Source of the DNA: an uncultured Coprococcus sp.
Lineage (GTDB): Bacteria; Bacillota_A; Clostridia; Lachnospirales; Lachnospiraceae
Direction of reading: 5' to 3'
Assembly: GCA_900767685.1 (NCBI GenBank)
Contig: CAAGAB010000348.1
Location: forward strand, 5,496-69,495
Length of the DNA stretch: 64,000 nt
Below are positions 9,001 to 18,445 of the stretch, piece after piece. A program made the position numbers and the translations under genes. Position 1 is the first letter of the stretch. Each line of letters opens with the position of its first letter. The notes under the pieces are model-generated. The model was not told the DNA's origin, made no database searches, and was given only the letters and a program-made list of their open reading frames with translations.

Positions 9001-10413
9001 TCCATCCATTCTAGTAATATTTTTTACAACCTCATCCGAAGCAATAATGGATATTCCATATTCGGTGCCAACCGCCACACTTCCCGGACTGATCTCAGTT
9101 ATGCAATTGACCGAATTGCTTACAAGGGATGACTCGCCCCTGCTAAAGCTTTTATATTGCCAGTTTCTGTCAACCCTGATCACGCCGTATATCTTATATG
9201 TTGCGATCCATAGTTTATCGCCGGAATCCACATACAGATCTCTTATACTTATTCCATACAGCTTGGATACAAGCTCATTATCACTGCCTGATACAAGTCT
9301 TTCCTTGGAATCAACCACGTACAAGCCTTCATCTGTACCAATAAAGATATTGCCGTTATAGCTTGTCACACAGTTGACTATCGAACTGTCTATACCATAT
9401 TTCATGGTTACATTCTGGAATTTGCTCTGCTCTAAGAAAAGCAATCCTTTTCTGTATGATGTGAACCAGTAATTTCCCTCAAAATCCTTTATCATATCAC
9501 TCATTGACTCATTGAATCTGAGGCTTTCTACATTCACGATCTTCTTTTCCGAAGTGATATAGCCCACGCCGTCGTCCGCCAGTATCCATATCTTATCTCC
9601 ATCATTGTATATTTTATTGATACCATGAAGACTTCCCGTGTTGATAACACTGACTTTACCTCTGTTGGTCACCATCAGAATACTATATCCTGCCGAGCCG
9701 TAATATCTTGTACCATCAGAATCCACGTAAAGCGAATTGATATCGTCTATGCCATAATTGGCTTTTGAAGTGACCGTAACCTCGTCCCCGTCTTCTACTC
9801 TTATCAGAACATCATTGTTTGCTATTGCATATATTGTTCCCTTATAGCCTGATATATTGCCAATATTATATCCTGATATTCCCTCATCATCCACAATCTG
9901 AACACCATCAGATGTAAGACGGTATATCCCGGATGAAGATGCCAGCCACAACTGATTTTCCTCATCCTCATACATCGCATTTATGGTGGATACGCCAAGA
10001 TTATAGGTCTCTGACACTCTATGGAACGAACCATTGTCATACACATACAGACCGTAATTATCAGTTCCGACATACAGCTTATCATCGCTTGTGTGATATA
10101 TACAGTTTATGGAATACTTTGTTCCGTCTTCATTACTATCCAACGGAAACAGAGTAAATTCACTTCCATCATATCTGTATATTCCATTATCTGTTCCTAT
10201 CCATATATAACCACTTGTGGATTGGCATACGCAATTCGCTTCACCGCTGTCGAATCCCTCGTCACCGGCAAATGTATGCTGGCTGTAATACGACGTGAAA
10301 TTGCTGTCAGCATAAACTGTTTGACGTGGCAGCAGCATCACTGCTACGATTATTAAAATAGTGATTATCCTTATTAGTTTTTGATCAATTCTTCCGTTAA
10401 TCCGATCTTTCAT
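6085..10413 (-). CDS. Hybrid two-component system protein: periplasmic propeller, histidine kinase, receiver and Hpt
   Basis: Protein of 1442 residues. A signal sequence (cleavage near V-Y-A-D-S) leads into a long extracellular beta-propeller of Reg_prop-type repeats (W-I-G-T-D-N-G-I/L-Y and variants, about 40-640) and a Y_Y_Y-like beta domain (about 650-755). A transmembrane helix (about 760-785) and a coiled coil follow. The HisKA box is N-H-E-I-R-T-P-L with the phospho-His near 817, then an ATPase domain, a receiver with phospho-Asp near 1149 (F-I-D-T-V-M-P) and a C-terminal Hpt domain (H-D-I-K-S, His near 1302). There is no DNA-binding domain, so phosphate should pass to a separate regulator not seen here. 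Relatives sense polysaccharide breakdown products. It starts 45 bases after the M18 aminopeptidase gene. Confidence 0.93.
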   Translation of the reverse strand: MKDRINGRIDQKLIRIITILIIVAVMLLPRQTVYADSNFTSYYSQHTFAGDEGFDSGEANCVCQSTSGYIWIGTDNGIYRYDGSEFTLFPLDSNEDGTKYSINCIYHTSDDKLYVGTDNYGLYVYDNGSFHRVSETYNLGVSTINAMYEDEENQLWLASSSGIYRLTSDGVQIVDDEGISGYNIGNISGYKGTIYAIANNDVLIRVEDGDEVTVTSKANYGIDDINSLYVDSDGTRYYGSAGYSILMVTNRGKVSVINTGSLHGINKIYNDGDKIWILADDGVGYITSEKKIVNVESLRFNESMSDMIKDFEGNYWFTSYRKGLLFLEQSKFQNVTMKYGIDSSIVNCVTSYNGNIFIGTDEGLYVVDSKERLVSGSDNELVSKLYGISIRDLYVDSGDKLWIATYKIYGVIRVDRNWQYKSFSRGESSLVSNSVNCITEISPGSVAVGTEYGISIIASDEVVKNITRMDGLDNPDIVSLYSSEDGEIYAGSNGAGMYIINRDYKVSGMTLDGNQKMSVVTTMVRGSSGLWIGTDNGLYYKEGAVRQITTVDNTNSIYDMVLDSAGYLWIFGSKGLYRYYEKDILSSASPEYICFTKNDGIISGITEKSTNYVSSSGTVYVCCDEGLCKINLDDEYVNEIAPKVRVAAVEVDGKDYPVSDLDGQIDVPKNMNRITIRFSVLSYVNRADINVDYYLEGFESEKRTLSGTDKMEVEYTNLEGGTYKFVLTARNADGVECEQPLTFVIDKELGFFETNLAKMLVVILILLFILICIVVARSIFRTLRKQNEQVEELSKKSEEAEKSNQAKNDYVNYLNHEIRTPLNNIISISELAMRGCQDTQSDEYIQYSRLYSAGREILDMSDGISRLSNLKDDIIEPEFKQYFASDLIEELSDEFKEMINRDLIALKVSIEDKIPNGLIGDMQAIREIMENVFAWSANTTKEGYISIDVDWHMARKAESDAHEQDDDVEDHVEYAEYIDEPETEISRIFDSDHDEIYLDFKLSDTGLGVKEERLDTMFELDDSYERSDIGMFRVSLGLAIAKELVRLLDGDISVESIYGAGTTIRFSVRQSVFDYSYVNYNERKRKEMARRNANSHLWLPDVKILIVDDSEIGLQVEKTIFDTYGLSCDTATSGFDALDKVMVNSYDMVFIDTVMPVMDGIDTVREIRNLDGEEFKKMPIVALSANTVDTSREEILTSGFNDIIVKPIELDQAESMLRTYVSDDKVKEKNTAISQTEDDISYMEDAVILRRFIAVEDTVRVMGGSFRTFNTFVRNYKEEYQDEVQMLRTYIDDDVRRYKNIIHDIKSSSANIGAYGIERKAANLESAINIGNQQYARDNTRDFVAMMNDFFKQIEKYMSKINHEDVVVEKEYRDGINKGKLKEIRAFLRAGDREPVESLMSELDRYQYGDIDTEFFTALKEFVASGDYQTSSEMIDQYLNSQ

Positions 10414-10458
10414 TTATTCCTCCGGAAATCATATGGGATCTCTCTGCCTCATGCAGTT

Positions 10459-11844
10459 CTATGCATTTTTCAGAAATGCGACATATCCCTTCTTGGTCTC
10501 ATATATATCTGCCTTGGATGTGATCTCCCATGGCGCATGCATATTAAGCACCGCAACACCACAATCTATTACTTCCATTCCATACAGTGAAAGAATATAC
10601 GCTATTGTTCCGCCGCCTCCAACATCAACTTTTCCAAGTTCTGCAGTCTGATATGTTATCTCATCATCATCCATGATCTTTCTTATGGCTGCCATATACT
10701 CAGCATTCGCATCATTCGAACCTGACTTTCCCCTTGCGCCCGTAAACTTGTTGAACACCATTCCTTCACCGAATACCGCAGCATTCTTCTTGTCAAATGC
10801 AGACTCAAATGAAGGATCGAAGCCTGCTGACACATCTGAAGAAAGCATTCTTGAAGAAGCAAGACATCTTCTGAGTGATATCTCAGAGAATACGCCCATG
10901 GCATTCATGATCTCTGCAACCGTATTTTCAAAGAAATGTGACTGCATTCCTGTTGCGCCTACACTTCCTATCTCCTCCTTGTCTGTAAGCAGACAACACG
11001 TAGTCTTCTCTGGTTCCTCTGTCTCGAGCATGGCAACAAGAGATGTGTAAGCACATACCCTGTCATCCTGACCGTAAGCCATGATCATACTCTCATCTAT
11101 ACCACAGTTTCTAGCTCTTCCTGCAGGCACGATCTCAAGCTCTGCAGAGAGGAAGTCCTCCTCTTTCATGTCATACTTCTTCTCAAGGAGCTCTAGGACA
11201 GCAGCCTTCACAGCTTCCTTTTCCTTTTCATTTCCTTCTATCGGCTTGCTTGCAAATAGTATATCGAGTTGTTCCCCTTCTATAACTGAATCCGCTCTCT
11301 TCTTGAGCTGTTCCTGTGAAAGATGGATCAGAAGGTCTGTAACACAGAACACCGGATCATTCTTATCCTCACCTATGCTTACGGTGACGACATCTCCATT
11401 TGTCTTGGCAACCACTCCGTGTATTGCAAGCGGAAGTGTAACCCACTGATACTTTTTGATCCCACCATAATAATGGGTATCAAGATAAGCAAATCCACCT
11501 TTCTCATACAATGGATTCTGCTTTACATCCATACGCGGAGAATCTATATGTGCTCCGAGAATATTCATTCCCTTTTCAAGCTTCTTCTTTCCTATATTGA
11601 ACATGGCAACTGTCTTGTTCATCCACACTGCATATACTTTGTCTCCGGCTGTAAGCTTCTCTTTATTCTTTATAACTTTCGTCAGGTCTCTGTAGCCCTT
11701 ATCTTCAGCCTGTCTTACAATCTCTTTCACACATTCTCTCTCGGTCTTGCCGTTGTCAAGAAAATCCCTGTAGTCTTTGCACAGGCGCTCAAGATTCTTT
11801 ATATCTTCCTTCTTATACTTGCTCCATGCATTCTTTTTTGTCAT
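10459..11844 (-). CDS. M18-family aminopeptidase
   Basis: Protein of 461 residues starting MTKKNAWSKYKKED. A perfect AGGAGG before the ATG at 11842-11844 selects it over an upstream ATG. M18 enzymes are dizinc cytosolic aminopeptidases forming tetrahedral dodecamers. Metal and catalytic motifs are visible: G-A-H-I-D-S-P-R-M-D, Q-D-D-R-V-C, D-K-E-E-I-G-S-V-G and a C-terminal N-M-H-A-P-W-E. It most likely trims N-terminal residues, with acidic ones preferred in several relatives. The sensor kinase follows directly, but a functional link is not shown. Confidence 0.93.
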   Translation of the reverse strand: MTKKNAWSKYKKEDIKNLERLCKDYRDFLDNGKTERECVKEIVRQAEDKGYRDLTKVIKNKEKLTAGDKVYAVWMNKTVAMFNIGKKKLEKGMNILGAHIDSPRMDVKQNPLYEKGGFAYLDTHYYGGIKKYQWVTLPLAIHGVVAKTNGDVVTVSIGEDKNDPVFCVTDLLIHLSQEQLKKRADSVIEGEQLDILFASKPIEGNEKEKEAVKAAVLELLEKKYDMKEEDFLSAELEIVPAGRARNCGIDESMIMAYGQDDRVCAYTSLVAMLETEEPEKTTCCLLTDKEEIGSVGATGMQSHFFENTVAEIMNAMGVFSEISLRRCLASSRMLSSDVSAGFDPSFESAFDKKNAAVFGEGMVFNKFTGARGKSGSNDANAEYMAAIRKIMDDDEITYQTAELGKVDVGGGGTIAYILSLYGMEVIDCGVAVLNMHAPWEITSKADIYETKKGYVAFLKNA

Positions 11845-11929
11845 TTTCCTTACCTCCTGATATTTGAACATCAACGTATATTAAACTAAATTATTTTAAG
11901 ACCACGATGCCTTTTATGTCAGACATAGT

Positions 11930-13600
11930 CTACTCACTGTACACGTCAGTGTCGATATTTTTTGCGCTCACTTTCATCGTATATCTGCGAAAAATGATGA
12001 GCATCACTCCTAGGATCATTAAATAAATTATATATACTGCATAGGATTGAATCCATGTAAATCTAAACAACAGATATCCTATACCGCAAAGTACAATCGC
12101 TATGACGATTGCTATTGCCATATTGAAAAATGCATTCAGGTTGCCTCTCAGTGCACCATACTCATCCTCCCAGTCTATCTTTGGATGGGTGGAATCCAGC
12201 AAAACACCAGTGTATGTGCATATACCTACACACAACACTCCAATCAACACATAATAAACACTATCTATAAAACTGCAATCCATATAGATACTCAGTATGA
12301 TCGTGCTGAGCACAATCGTAACTCCACTGAATATCATGCTTATCCATACCTTAACACGTATCTGTGTCCTGTACGCCATAGGTATATGCTTCACAAATGA
12401 AATATGACTGCCCTCTCTTGTGAATGCTGTAGATGCTATGCTGTTCATAGCCGTGGCAAAGAAAGCGATCGATGTAACCGCAACCAGCATGATGACATCC
12501 GACAGAAAATAGCCTTTTTCGAATGTATCTCTGAACGACCTGATCGAATCGGCAGTTGCCGGTATGTTAAACAGGGCAGCTATGAGTATCGGCCAGATCA
12601 GGTTCACGACCACACAATATTTTCTGTATGCCGGGGTTCTCACAAGTATCTTGCATTCTTTGTCAAGATATGCCCTAAACGGAGTTCTGATCGCAAAATT
12701 CTCTACTCTCTCCCTCTTATCACGTCTTTTCCCGGATTTTCCTGATGATGATACGAGGTACACGCCTCTGAGATACAATGCATTTCCAAGAATGAGCAGT
12801 ACTGCTATACACGCCGCATTTACAAGTATAAATATCAGCATGTACAAGATGCTGTTCCCCTGCAGTGCTTTCAAAAACAATGGCACAGTGAAAAATATCT
12901 TATTCATTATATTGATAAATATATTGTCACCATTTCTCAGGTTATCTATGTAATTATTTATATTTACCGCATCCATTTGGGCAAATGACCATACAAAAAG
13001 CCCGGCGAATACAAGGACTGCAAGTCCCACCATAAAATCTACATTTTTCAGCAGCTTTGCCTTGCTGAAAAATGCCATAACAATAAGTGAAAAAAACCCA
13101 CAGTACACAAGTGGAAGTACCGGGAGAAGAAACACGCCTATTATTGATGTCATAACAGAAACAGGTCTTATCTGTGCCGCAACAAAATAGCCTATAAACC
13201 CACAAAACAATACCATGAATTCCATGACACTCTCGGCAAAATATGCATGAGTAAACTTTGCAGCGACAAGCTCCGCCGGCTTTACAGGAAGCGGAAGCAG
13301 GTGATCGAGATCTGATGAAAAATACAGAAGATTGAATATGACCATAATGCTGAAAATAACCCCGAATACAGACATAAGCTGTATCACAAGATTAAGTCCC
13401 TCTGTCATACCACCAGCCTCAATAAGTGCCGCAGTCATTATATATACTATGAACCCCACAATAAGGCAGCAAGGTATCATGATACAGCACATAGCTATAA
13501 TTCCCATGATTTTATATCCTTTTGCTTTCTCACCATGTTCCGGCATCTCCATATCATTGTTCCGGCTTATCATTTTGAGCAAGGTCCTAAAATTCTTCAT
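11930..13600 (-). CDS. ABC transporter permease (ABC-2-like exporter)
   Basis: Protein of 556 residues with about twelve hydrophobic segments arranged as two halves, separated by a basic cytoplasmic loop (S-G-K-S-G-K-R-R-D-K-R-E-R, about residue 290). No solute-binding or ATPase motif is present. It overlaps the ATPase gene by 14 bases and GGAG lies seven bases before its ATG, so the two make one exporter. This size of permease is common in Lachnospiraceae exporters of unknown substrate, and the substrate cannot be told from sequence. Confidence 0.85.
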   Translation of the reverse strand: MKNFRTLLKMISRNNDMEMPEHGEKAKGYKIMGIIAMCCIMIPCCLIVGFIVYIMTAALIEAGGMTEGLNLVIQLMSVFGVIFSIMVIFNLLYFSSDLDHLLPLPVKPAELVAAKFTHAYFAESVMEFMVLFCGFIGYFVAAQIRPVSVMTSIIGVFLLPVLPLVYCGFFSLIVMAFFSKAKLLKNVDFMVGLAVLVFAGLFVWSFAQMDAVNINNYIDNLRNGDNIFINIMNKIFFTVPLFLKALQGNSILYMLIFILVNAACIAVLLILGNALYLRGVYLVSSSGKSGKRRDKRERVENFAIRTPFRAYLDKECKILVRTPAYRKYCVVVNLIWPILIAALFNIPATADSIRSFRDTFEKGYFLSDVIMLVAVTSIAFFATAMNSIASTAFTREGSHISFVKHIPMAYRTQIRVKVWISMIFSGVTIVLSTIILSIYMDCSFIDSVYYVLIGVLCVGICTYTGVLLDSTHPKIDWEDEYGALRGNLNAFFNMAIAIVIAIVLCGIGYLLFRFTWIQSYAVYIIYLMILGVMLIIFRRYTMKVSAKNIDTDVYSE

Positions 13601-14312
13601 GTGTCATCTCCACAAAAATCTCTTCAAGGGATTTGTTCTTATGCTGAGCCTCCAGCTTCTCCAGAGTCCCCTGATATATATCTTTACCTTTTCTGATCAT
13701 AATGATCTTGTCACACAGTTTCTCCGCTACCTCCAATACATGGGTCGAGAAAAATACACAATTGCCTGCATCCGCATGCTCTCTCATCATCTTCTTCAAT
13801 TCATATGCAGCATTCGGATCAAGTCCCGTCATCGGTTCGTCCAATATCCACACTGGCGGATTATGAACCAGAGCAGCTATGACCATCATCTTTTGTCTCA
13901 TTCCATGGGAATAGCTGACCATCTGTCTGGTCAGGCTGTCCTCCATTCCAAATCGCTCCGCCATCTGTTCTATTCGGGTCTTTCTATCTGATGTAGATAC
14001 CCCATATATGTCAGCTATAAAATTTACATACTCAAGGCCTGTAAGCCTTAGAAAAATGTCCGGATTATCTGCTATATATCCCATGGATAATTTAGCTTCC
14101 ATAGGTTTCTCTCTCATATCATATCCATTTATGATAACGCTTCCCTCTGTTGGCATGAGTATGCCCGTCAGCATCTTTATAGTGGTAGTCTTACCAGCTC
14201 CATTCTGTCCGACAAAACCAACTATCTCACCTTTATTTATATGAAAACTCAGATCATCGACTGAAACAAAATCGCCTCCATATACCTTCTTCAAATTCTG
14301 CGCTTTTATCAT
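13587..14312 (-). CDS. ABC transporter ATP-binding protein
   Basis: Protein of 241 residues with Walker A G-Q-N-G-A-G-K-T-T, an ABC signature of the ABC-2 exporter type (S-Y-S-H-G-M-R-Q-K), Walker B and D-loop L-D-E-P-M-T-G-L-D-P, and switch His in F-F-S-T-H-V-L-E. The start is the ATG at 14312 (MIKAQNLKKVYGG), preceded by AAAGGA. It pairs with the overlapping permease. A good promoter and a terminator hairpin lie just upstream. Confidence 0.95.
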   Translation of the reverse strand: MIKAQNLKKVYGGDFVSVDDLSFHINKGEIVGFVGQNGAGKTTTIKMLTGILMPTEGSVIINGYDMREKPMEAKLSMGYIADNPDIFLRLTGLEYVNFIADIYGVSTSDRKTRIEQMAERFGMEDSLTRQMVSYSHGMRQKMMVIAALVHNPPVWILDEPMTGLDPNAAYELKKMMREHADAGNCVFFSTHVLEVAEKLCDKIIMIRKGKDIYQGTLEKLEAQHKNKSLEEIFVEMTHEEF

Positions 14313-14340
14313 ATATAATAATCCTTTCACTACACCAACA

Positions 14341-14386
14341 AAAAGCTGTATATATGCCGGTACAATATACCAGCACACATACAGCT
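14341..14386 (-). terminator. Terminator downstream of addA
   Basis: On the minus strand AGCTGTAT...ATACAGCT forms a long hairpin with inner GGTA/TACC pairing, followed at once by TTTTT. It lies directly after the addA stop and before the ABC exporter genes. Confidence 0.8.
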
Positions 14387-14415
14387 ATTATATCAATTCA
14401 TTATAAGGTTTACAA
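14387..14415 (-). promoter_or_regulatory. Sigma-A-type promoter for the ABC exporter operon
   Basis: The minus strand reads TTGTAA, a 17-base spacer, then TATAAT. The -35 box overlaps the addA stop region. Transcription would begin about 14380, at the base of the terminator hairpin, and read the ABC ATPase and permease genes. Confidence 0.65.
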
Positions 14416-17400
14416 GTTTACAGTGGTATCAAGACAAAATGAATATATTATTTTTTCTTTAACCTTAAGTCCTGTCAGCTGTTCAAGAACATCTGCGTAT
14501 TTGTCCAGCTGCACATGGTATTTTTGGACAAGGTCTTCCGCTTTTTTGACCGTGTCGGTTTTATAGTCCATCAGGACTATCTCCCCATCTTCTATGAAAT
14601 ACGCATCGATTATTCCCTGAACAACTATTGTCTCATCGTTATCGGGATCTATATCTGCTCTGCTGCCAAGTATCTCCTCCGGTGTCATCATCATGTAAAA
14701 CTGTCTCTCCCTGAAAAGCTGGCCGTTTTTGTCAGCAGCTGCCATTCTCTGTCCCAGACTGCTTTTTATCATATTGACAATCTTGTTTGGATGTATCTTG
14801 GTTCTGTAGATATCTCCAAATATTCCCAGATCAAATATCCTTTCTACATCAGCTTCTATTCCACTGTCCGAAACCTGCTGGAAGTCCGCGAGTTCCATTA
14901 TCTTATGGTATACAGTTCCCACATCATTGCCACCGATGATCTTTTCACCGCTCAGAAATTCAGGGATCGGAGCCTTGTCTTTTTCTACATATATCCTTTC
15001 CTTTCCCGGCATCTGAAAACTGTCATTTTCTCCCATAGCCTGAAGCTTTTTTATCTCAGTTATGGACATCTTACTCTTGAGCCCGGATGAACCATGGCCA
15101 TATCTGAATTCAATTCCTTTTTTTATCTGATTATAGATATCTTCTGCTTGCTCCTTCTCTGGATCACCGGATTCGACAGAGTCAGCCCCAAGCGAATCAA
15201 TTCTGTTTTCTTTGATTTCAGTTTCTTTGATTCCAGTTTCTTTGATTTCAGTTTCTTTAGTTACAATTTCTTCAGTATATTCAGGTTCTGTCTCCGCACT
15301 GCTTATAAAGTCTGTCGACTTCACCTCATGAACCTCAAGGAAATCTCTGTAATCTATAAAGTGAAGCGCTGTGTATATCCAGTCAAGGAATCTGCCGCCT
15401 CTCATCAGAGCCGCACTGCTCATGCCTGAACCAACCGCATACACATCCAACTTCTCTTTGTATTTGTCCAATGACTTTACGCAGCCTGTCATATACAGCT
15501 TTTCTTTTGCCCTTGTCAGTGCAACATAGAGGACTCTGAGCTCCTCCGCATAATTCTCTGTCTTCATCTCCGCCGACATAACCCGCCTGAGAAATGAATC
15601 CCTCTTTACTCTGGCATCTGCGTCTATAGCCTGCGTTGTCAGATAATATTTCTGGTGTACCAACACCTTCTTCTGCAGATCTTTGTTGTTGAATCCTGTC
15701 CCAAGTCCTGCGACAAACAATACCGGGAATTCCAATCCCTTGCTCTTGTGCATAGTCATAACCCTGACTACATTATCCTTATCGCCGACCATATCAGCCT
15801 CTGCAAAATCGAGGGAGTGTGTCTTCAATTCATTTACATATCTGATAAAGTTAAACACGCCCTTACTGTTCTGTTCAAAATCATCGGCCTTTTTTATGAG
15901 CATATCTATATTGGCCTGTCTGCGCTTTCCCATAGGTCTTGCGCCTATGAACCAGTAGAAGCCGGTACGATCAAGCACATATCTTATAATGTCACTTATA
16001 GACATGTAGCTCTTGTTCTCCTTGAGATAATCCAGCATTTCAACAAATGAGCTAATCTTGTCCAGCGTACGATCATCTCCGGTTTTGTCCGTCTTATCTG
16101 ATACGGCTTCATCACTGAGCGTTTCATACTCATGAGTCTCCATATAGTCTATGAGCTTGTCATAAAGTCTGGCATTATAATCTCTGCCGCTCAGCTCATA
16201 TTTGATCCTATATTCACCTACGATCCGAGCAAGCTCCTCCTCATCAAGACCAACCATAGGGGATCGCAGCACTGCAGCCAGATCGCTATCCACATAGCTG
16301 TTATCTATCACTGAAAGCATGCTCACAACACAGCTCACCTCAACCGCACCGAAATAGCCACTCTCACTCTGAATATATATAGGAATACCTGCATCTTCAA
16401 ACACGCTGTCATATATGACCGAATTCGTCGACACGCTTCTCATAAGTATAACTATATCGCTATACTCTGCTTTCCTTCTTTCATGGGTATCGCTGTCTGT
16501 GATATACAATGGATCTTCGCCATCCACAAGCTGATGTATCTTGTCTGCAATATACTTCGCCTCGATCTGTGAACAGACATAATCCTCATCAATATCTGTT
16601 CCTATGACATCTGCGTCTATCATTATGAGTTCCGACTTGGGACCTTGATCTACATCATCAGGCTCATGCATATGTCCCTCTGCATCCTCCACGGCATATC
16701 TTGAATTGAGCTTTGCAGCCTCATCATACTCTATTCCACCGACATCTTTTCTCATGAGCTGCTCGAACAGCGCATTGACTGTCTTCAGCACATTTATCTC
16801 ACTTCTAAAATTTCTTGTCAGCACAATGCAGTTACCCGGGGTATCCGCCGACGCCTGCTCATCATTTTCAAGTCTCTTATAAAGATCATATTTTCCAAGG
16901 AACAGGTCCGGTCTTGCCATTCTGAACTTATATATACTCTGTTTGACATCTCCGACCATGAAAATGTTATTTATCCCTTCTCCATGACCAGACACACTTC
17001 CAAGTATATATTCCTGTATAAAATTACTGTCCTGGTATTCATCTATGAATATCTCTCTGTATCTCCGTGAGACTTCTATTCCACACTTTGAAGGGATAAA
17101 CTTACTTGTATGTGTATCATCATCTTTCTGCACTCCATCACAGAGTATTCTGAATGCAAATTCCTCTATATCATGAAATTCAAACAGATTCTTATCACGT
17201 TTTACTTTCATCAGTTCATCCATGTAAAGTTCAGTGAGGTCAAGAAGAGCATTCAGGACAGGGGCTACAAGTTTTATCTGCCCGATGACATCGTCCACGT
17301 CTATTATAACCGACATGAGATCTGTTATCATTTTCTTGTATACGCTCCGGCTGTTTTTGATAAACTGTGCAAGTTCCGGATCCGCATCCTTTTTCGCTGC

Positions 17401-18411
17401 CACAAGTCTGTCAAATGCATAGTATATCTTTCTGCCTTCCGCATCCTCTGTCACCCGCTGATTTTCAGGTCTCAAAGAGTCTGTATACATTTTTTTTATG
17501 TCGAAAAGATTCACCGGTGAATCTCCTGACTTATCACACAGTTTCACCATGTGGGTTAACATATCTACATCCCTGTCAATCCTCTCACCGTAATTTTCCA
17601 GGTTATTGTCCTCGGTGGCATATTTCTGACATTCCAGAGCCATGTTATGTGCTGTTACAATGGTGTTGCACGCACGCTCAGCAAACAGTCTTACCAGTGG
17701 AAGCTTTGTAATAACTCTGCATTTGTCCTCATATGAAGCTTTATCATCCATAGAAACATCAAGTGCCATCCTTGCATCCCGTATCCAGCCATGTCTGTCC
17801 GGATAACTGGATATCACCAGCATGAGGTGATTCACCAGCTCCGGAACCGCTGTATCACGTTCCTTCACAGCAAATGTCCTCACCAGTCTGATAAAACCCG
17901 GCACAAGATTCTCATCTGCATAACAACTCTCCATAACCTGGTCAAGCACATCTTTCTTAATGATCTCCATCTCAGCCTTATCCCCGATATCAAAAGCTGA
18001 ATCAAGCTGTACCTTCGAAAAATATTCCTTTACTATATGCAGGCAGAAACTGTCTATGGTGCATATCTCAGCATGATTTATAAGCGTCATCTGTTTTATG
18101 AGATGTTCATCATATATACCCTTCGCCATATAGTCATCTATCTTTTTCTGAAGTGCAGCGCGTATCTTTTCCTTCATCTGTGATGCCGCTGCATTGGTAA
18201 AGGTTACGACCAGCAATTCATCCACATTGACACGATCTTTGTCTGGCAGCTTATTTCCAGCCGAATCAACACCCATGACCATCTCTATAATACGCTCTAC
18301 CAGAACCGCAGTCTTTCCAGATCCAGCCGCAGCTGCAACGAGCAGATTCCCACATCTCGTATCTATGACATGGGCCTGCTGTTTTGTCCAGGTTACCGCT
18401 TTATCTCCCAT
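14410..18411 (-). CDS. addA: ATP-dependent helicase/nuclease subunit A (AddA)
   Basis: Protein of 1333 residues. With AddB it forms the helicase-nuclease that resects double-strand breaks for recombination. The UvrD-type helicase starts with a Q motif and A-A-A-G-S-G-K-T. Later motifs include I-D-E-Y-Q-D-S-N, T-R-N-F-R-S, T-M-H-K-S-K-G-L-E and L-Y-V-A-L-T-R-A-K-E. The C-terminal RecB-like nuclease has G-T-V-Y-H-K-I-M-E and L-M-D-Y-K-T-D. The ATG at 18411 follows GGAGG; an upstream in-frame ATG has a poorer context. It is about 100 residues longer than the Bacillus protein. A Glu/Lys-rich repeat near residue 1050-1067 accounts for part of this. Confidence 0.96.
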   Translation of the reverse strand: MGDKAVTWTKQQAHVIDTRCGNLLVAAAAGSGKTAVLVERIIEMVMGVDSAGNKLPDKDRVNVDELLVVTFTNAAASQMKEKIRAALQKKIDDYMAKGIYDEHLIKQMTLINHAEICTIDSFCLHIVKEYFSKVQLDSAFDIGDKAEMEIIKKDVLDQVMESCYADENLVPGFIRLVRTFAVKERDTAVPELVNHLMLVISSYPDRHGWIRDARMALDVSMDDKASYEDKCRVITKLPLVRLFAERACNTIVTAHNMALECQKYATEDNNLENYGERIDRDVDMLTHMVKLCDKSGDSPVNLFDIKKMYTDSLRPENQRVTEDAEGRKIYYAFDRLVAAKKDADPELAQFIKNSRSVYKKMITDLMSVIIDVDDVIGQIKLVAPVLNALLDLTELYMDELMKVKRDKNLFEFHDIEEFAFRILCDGVQKDDDTHTSKFIPSKCGIEVSRRYREIFIDEYQDSNFIQEYILGSVSGHGEGINNIFMVGDVKQSIYKFRMARPDLFLGKYDLYKRLENDEQASADTPGNCIVLTRNFRSEINVLKTVNALFEQLMRKDVGGIEYDEAAKLNSRYAVEDAEGHMHEPDDVDQGPKSELIMIDADVIGTDIDEDYVCSQIEAKYIADKIHQLVDGEDPLYITDSDTHERRKAEYSDIVILMRSVSTNSVIYDSVFEDAGIPIYIQSESGYFGAVEVSCVVSMLSVIDNSYVDSDLAAVLRSPMVGLDEEELARIVGEYRIKYELSGRDYNARLYDKLIDYMETHEYETLSDEAVSDKTDKTGDDRTLDKISSFVEMLDYLKENKSYMSISDIIRYVLDRTGFYWFIGARPMGKRRQANIDMLIKKADDFEQNSKGVFNFIRYVNELKTHSLDFAEADMVGDKDNVVRVMTMHKSKGLEFPVLFVAGLGTGFNNKDLQKKVLVHQKYYLTTQAIDADARVKRDSFLRRVMSAEMKTENYAEELRVLYVALTRAKEKLYMTGCVKSLDKYKEKLDVYAVGSGMSSAALMRGGRFLDWIYTALHFIDYRDFLEVHEVKSTDFISSAETEPEYTEEIVTKETEIKETGIKETEIKENRIDSLGADSVESGDPEKEQAEDIYNQIKKGIEFRYGHGSSGLKSKMSITEIKKLQAMGENDSFQMPGKERIYVEKDKAPIPEFLSGEKIIGGNDVGTVYHKIMELADFQQVSDSGIEADVERIFDLGIFGDIYRTKIHPNKIVNMIKSSLGQRMAAADKNGQLFRERQFYMMMTPEEILGSRADIDPDNDETIVVQGIIDAYFIEDGEIVLMDYKTDTVKKAEDLVQKYHVQLDKYADVLEQLTGLKVKEKIIYSFCLDTTVNL
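15211..15270. repeat. Four copies of a 15-base tandem repeat in addA
   Basis: Four consecutive 15-base units (TTTGATTTCAGTTTC with small changes) encode K-E-T-E-I, K-E-T-G-I, K-E-T-E-I and a diverged unit in the linker before the nuclease domain. The unit length keeps frame, so copy number could vary between strains without loss of function. Confidence 0.85.
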
Positions 18412-18445
18412 ATGTATACCCTCCTTCATCTAATAAGCACACATG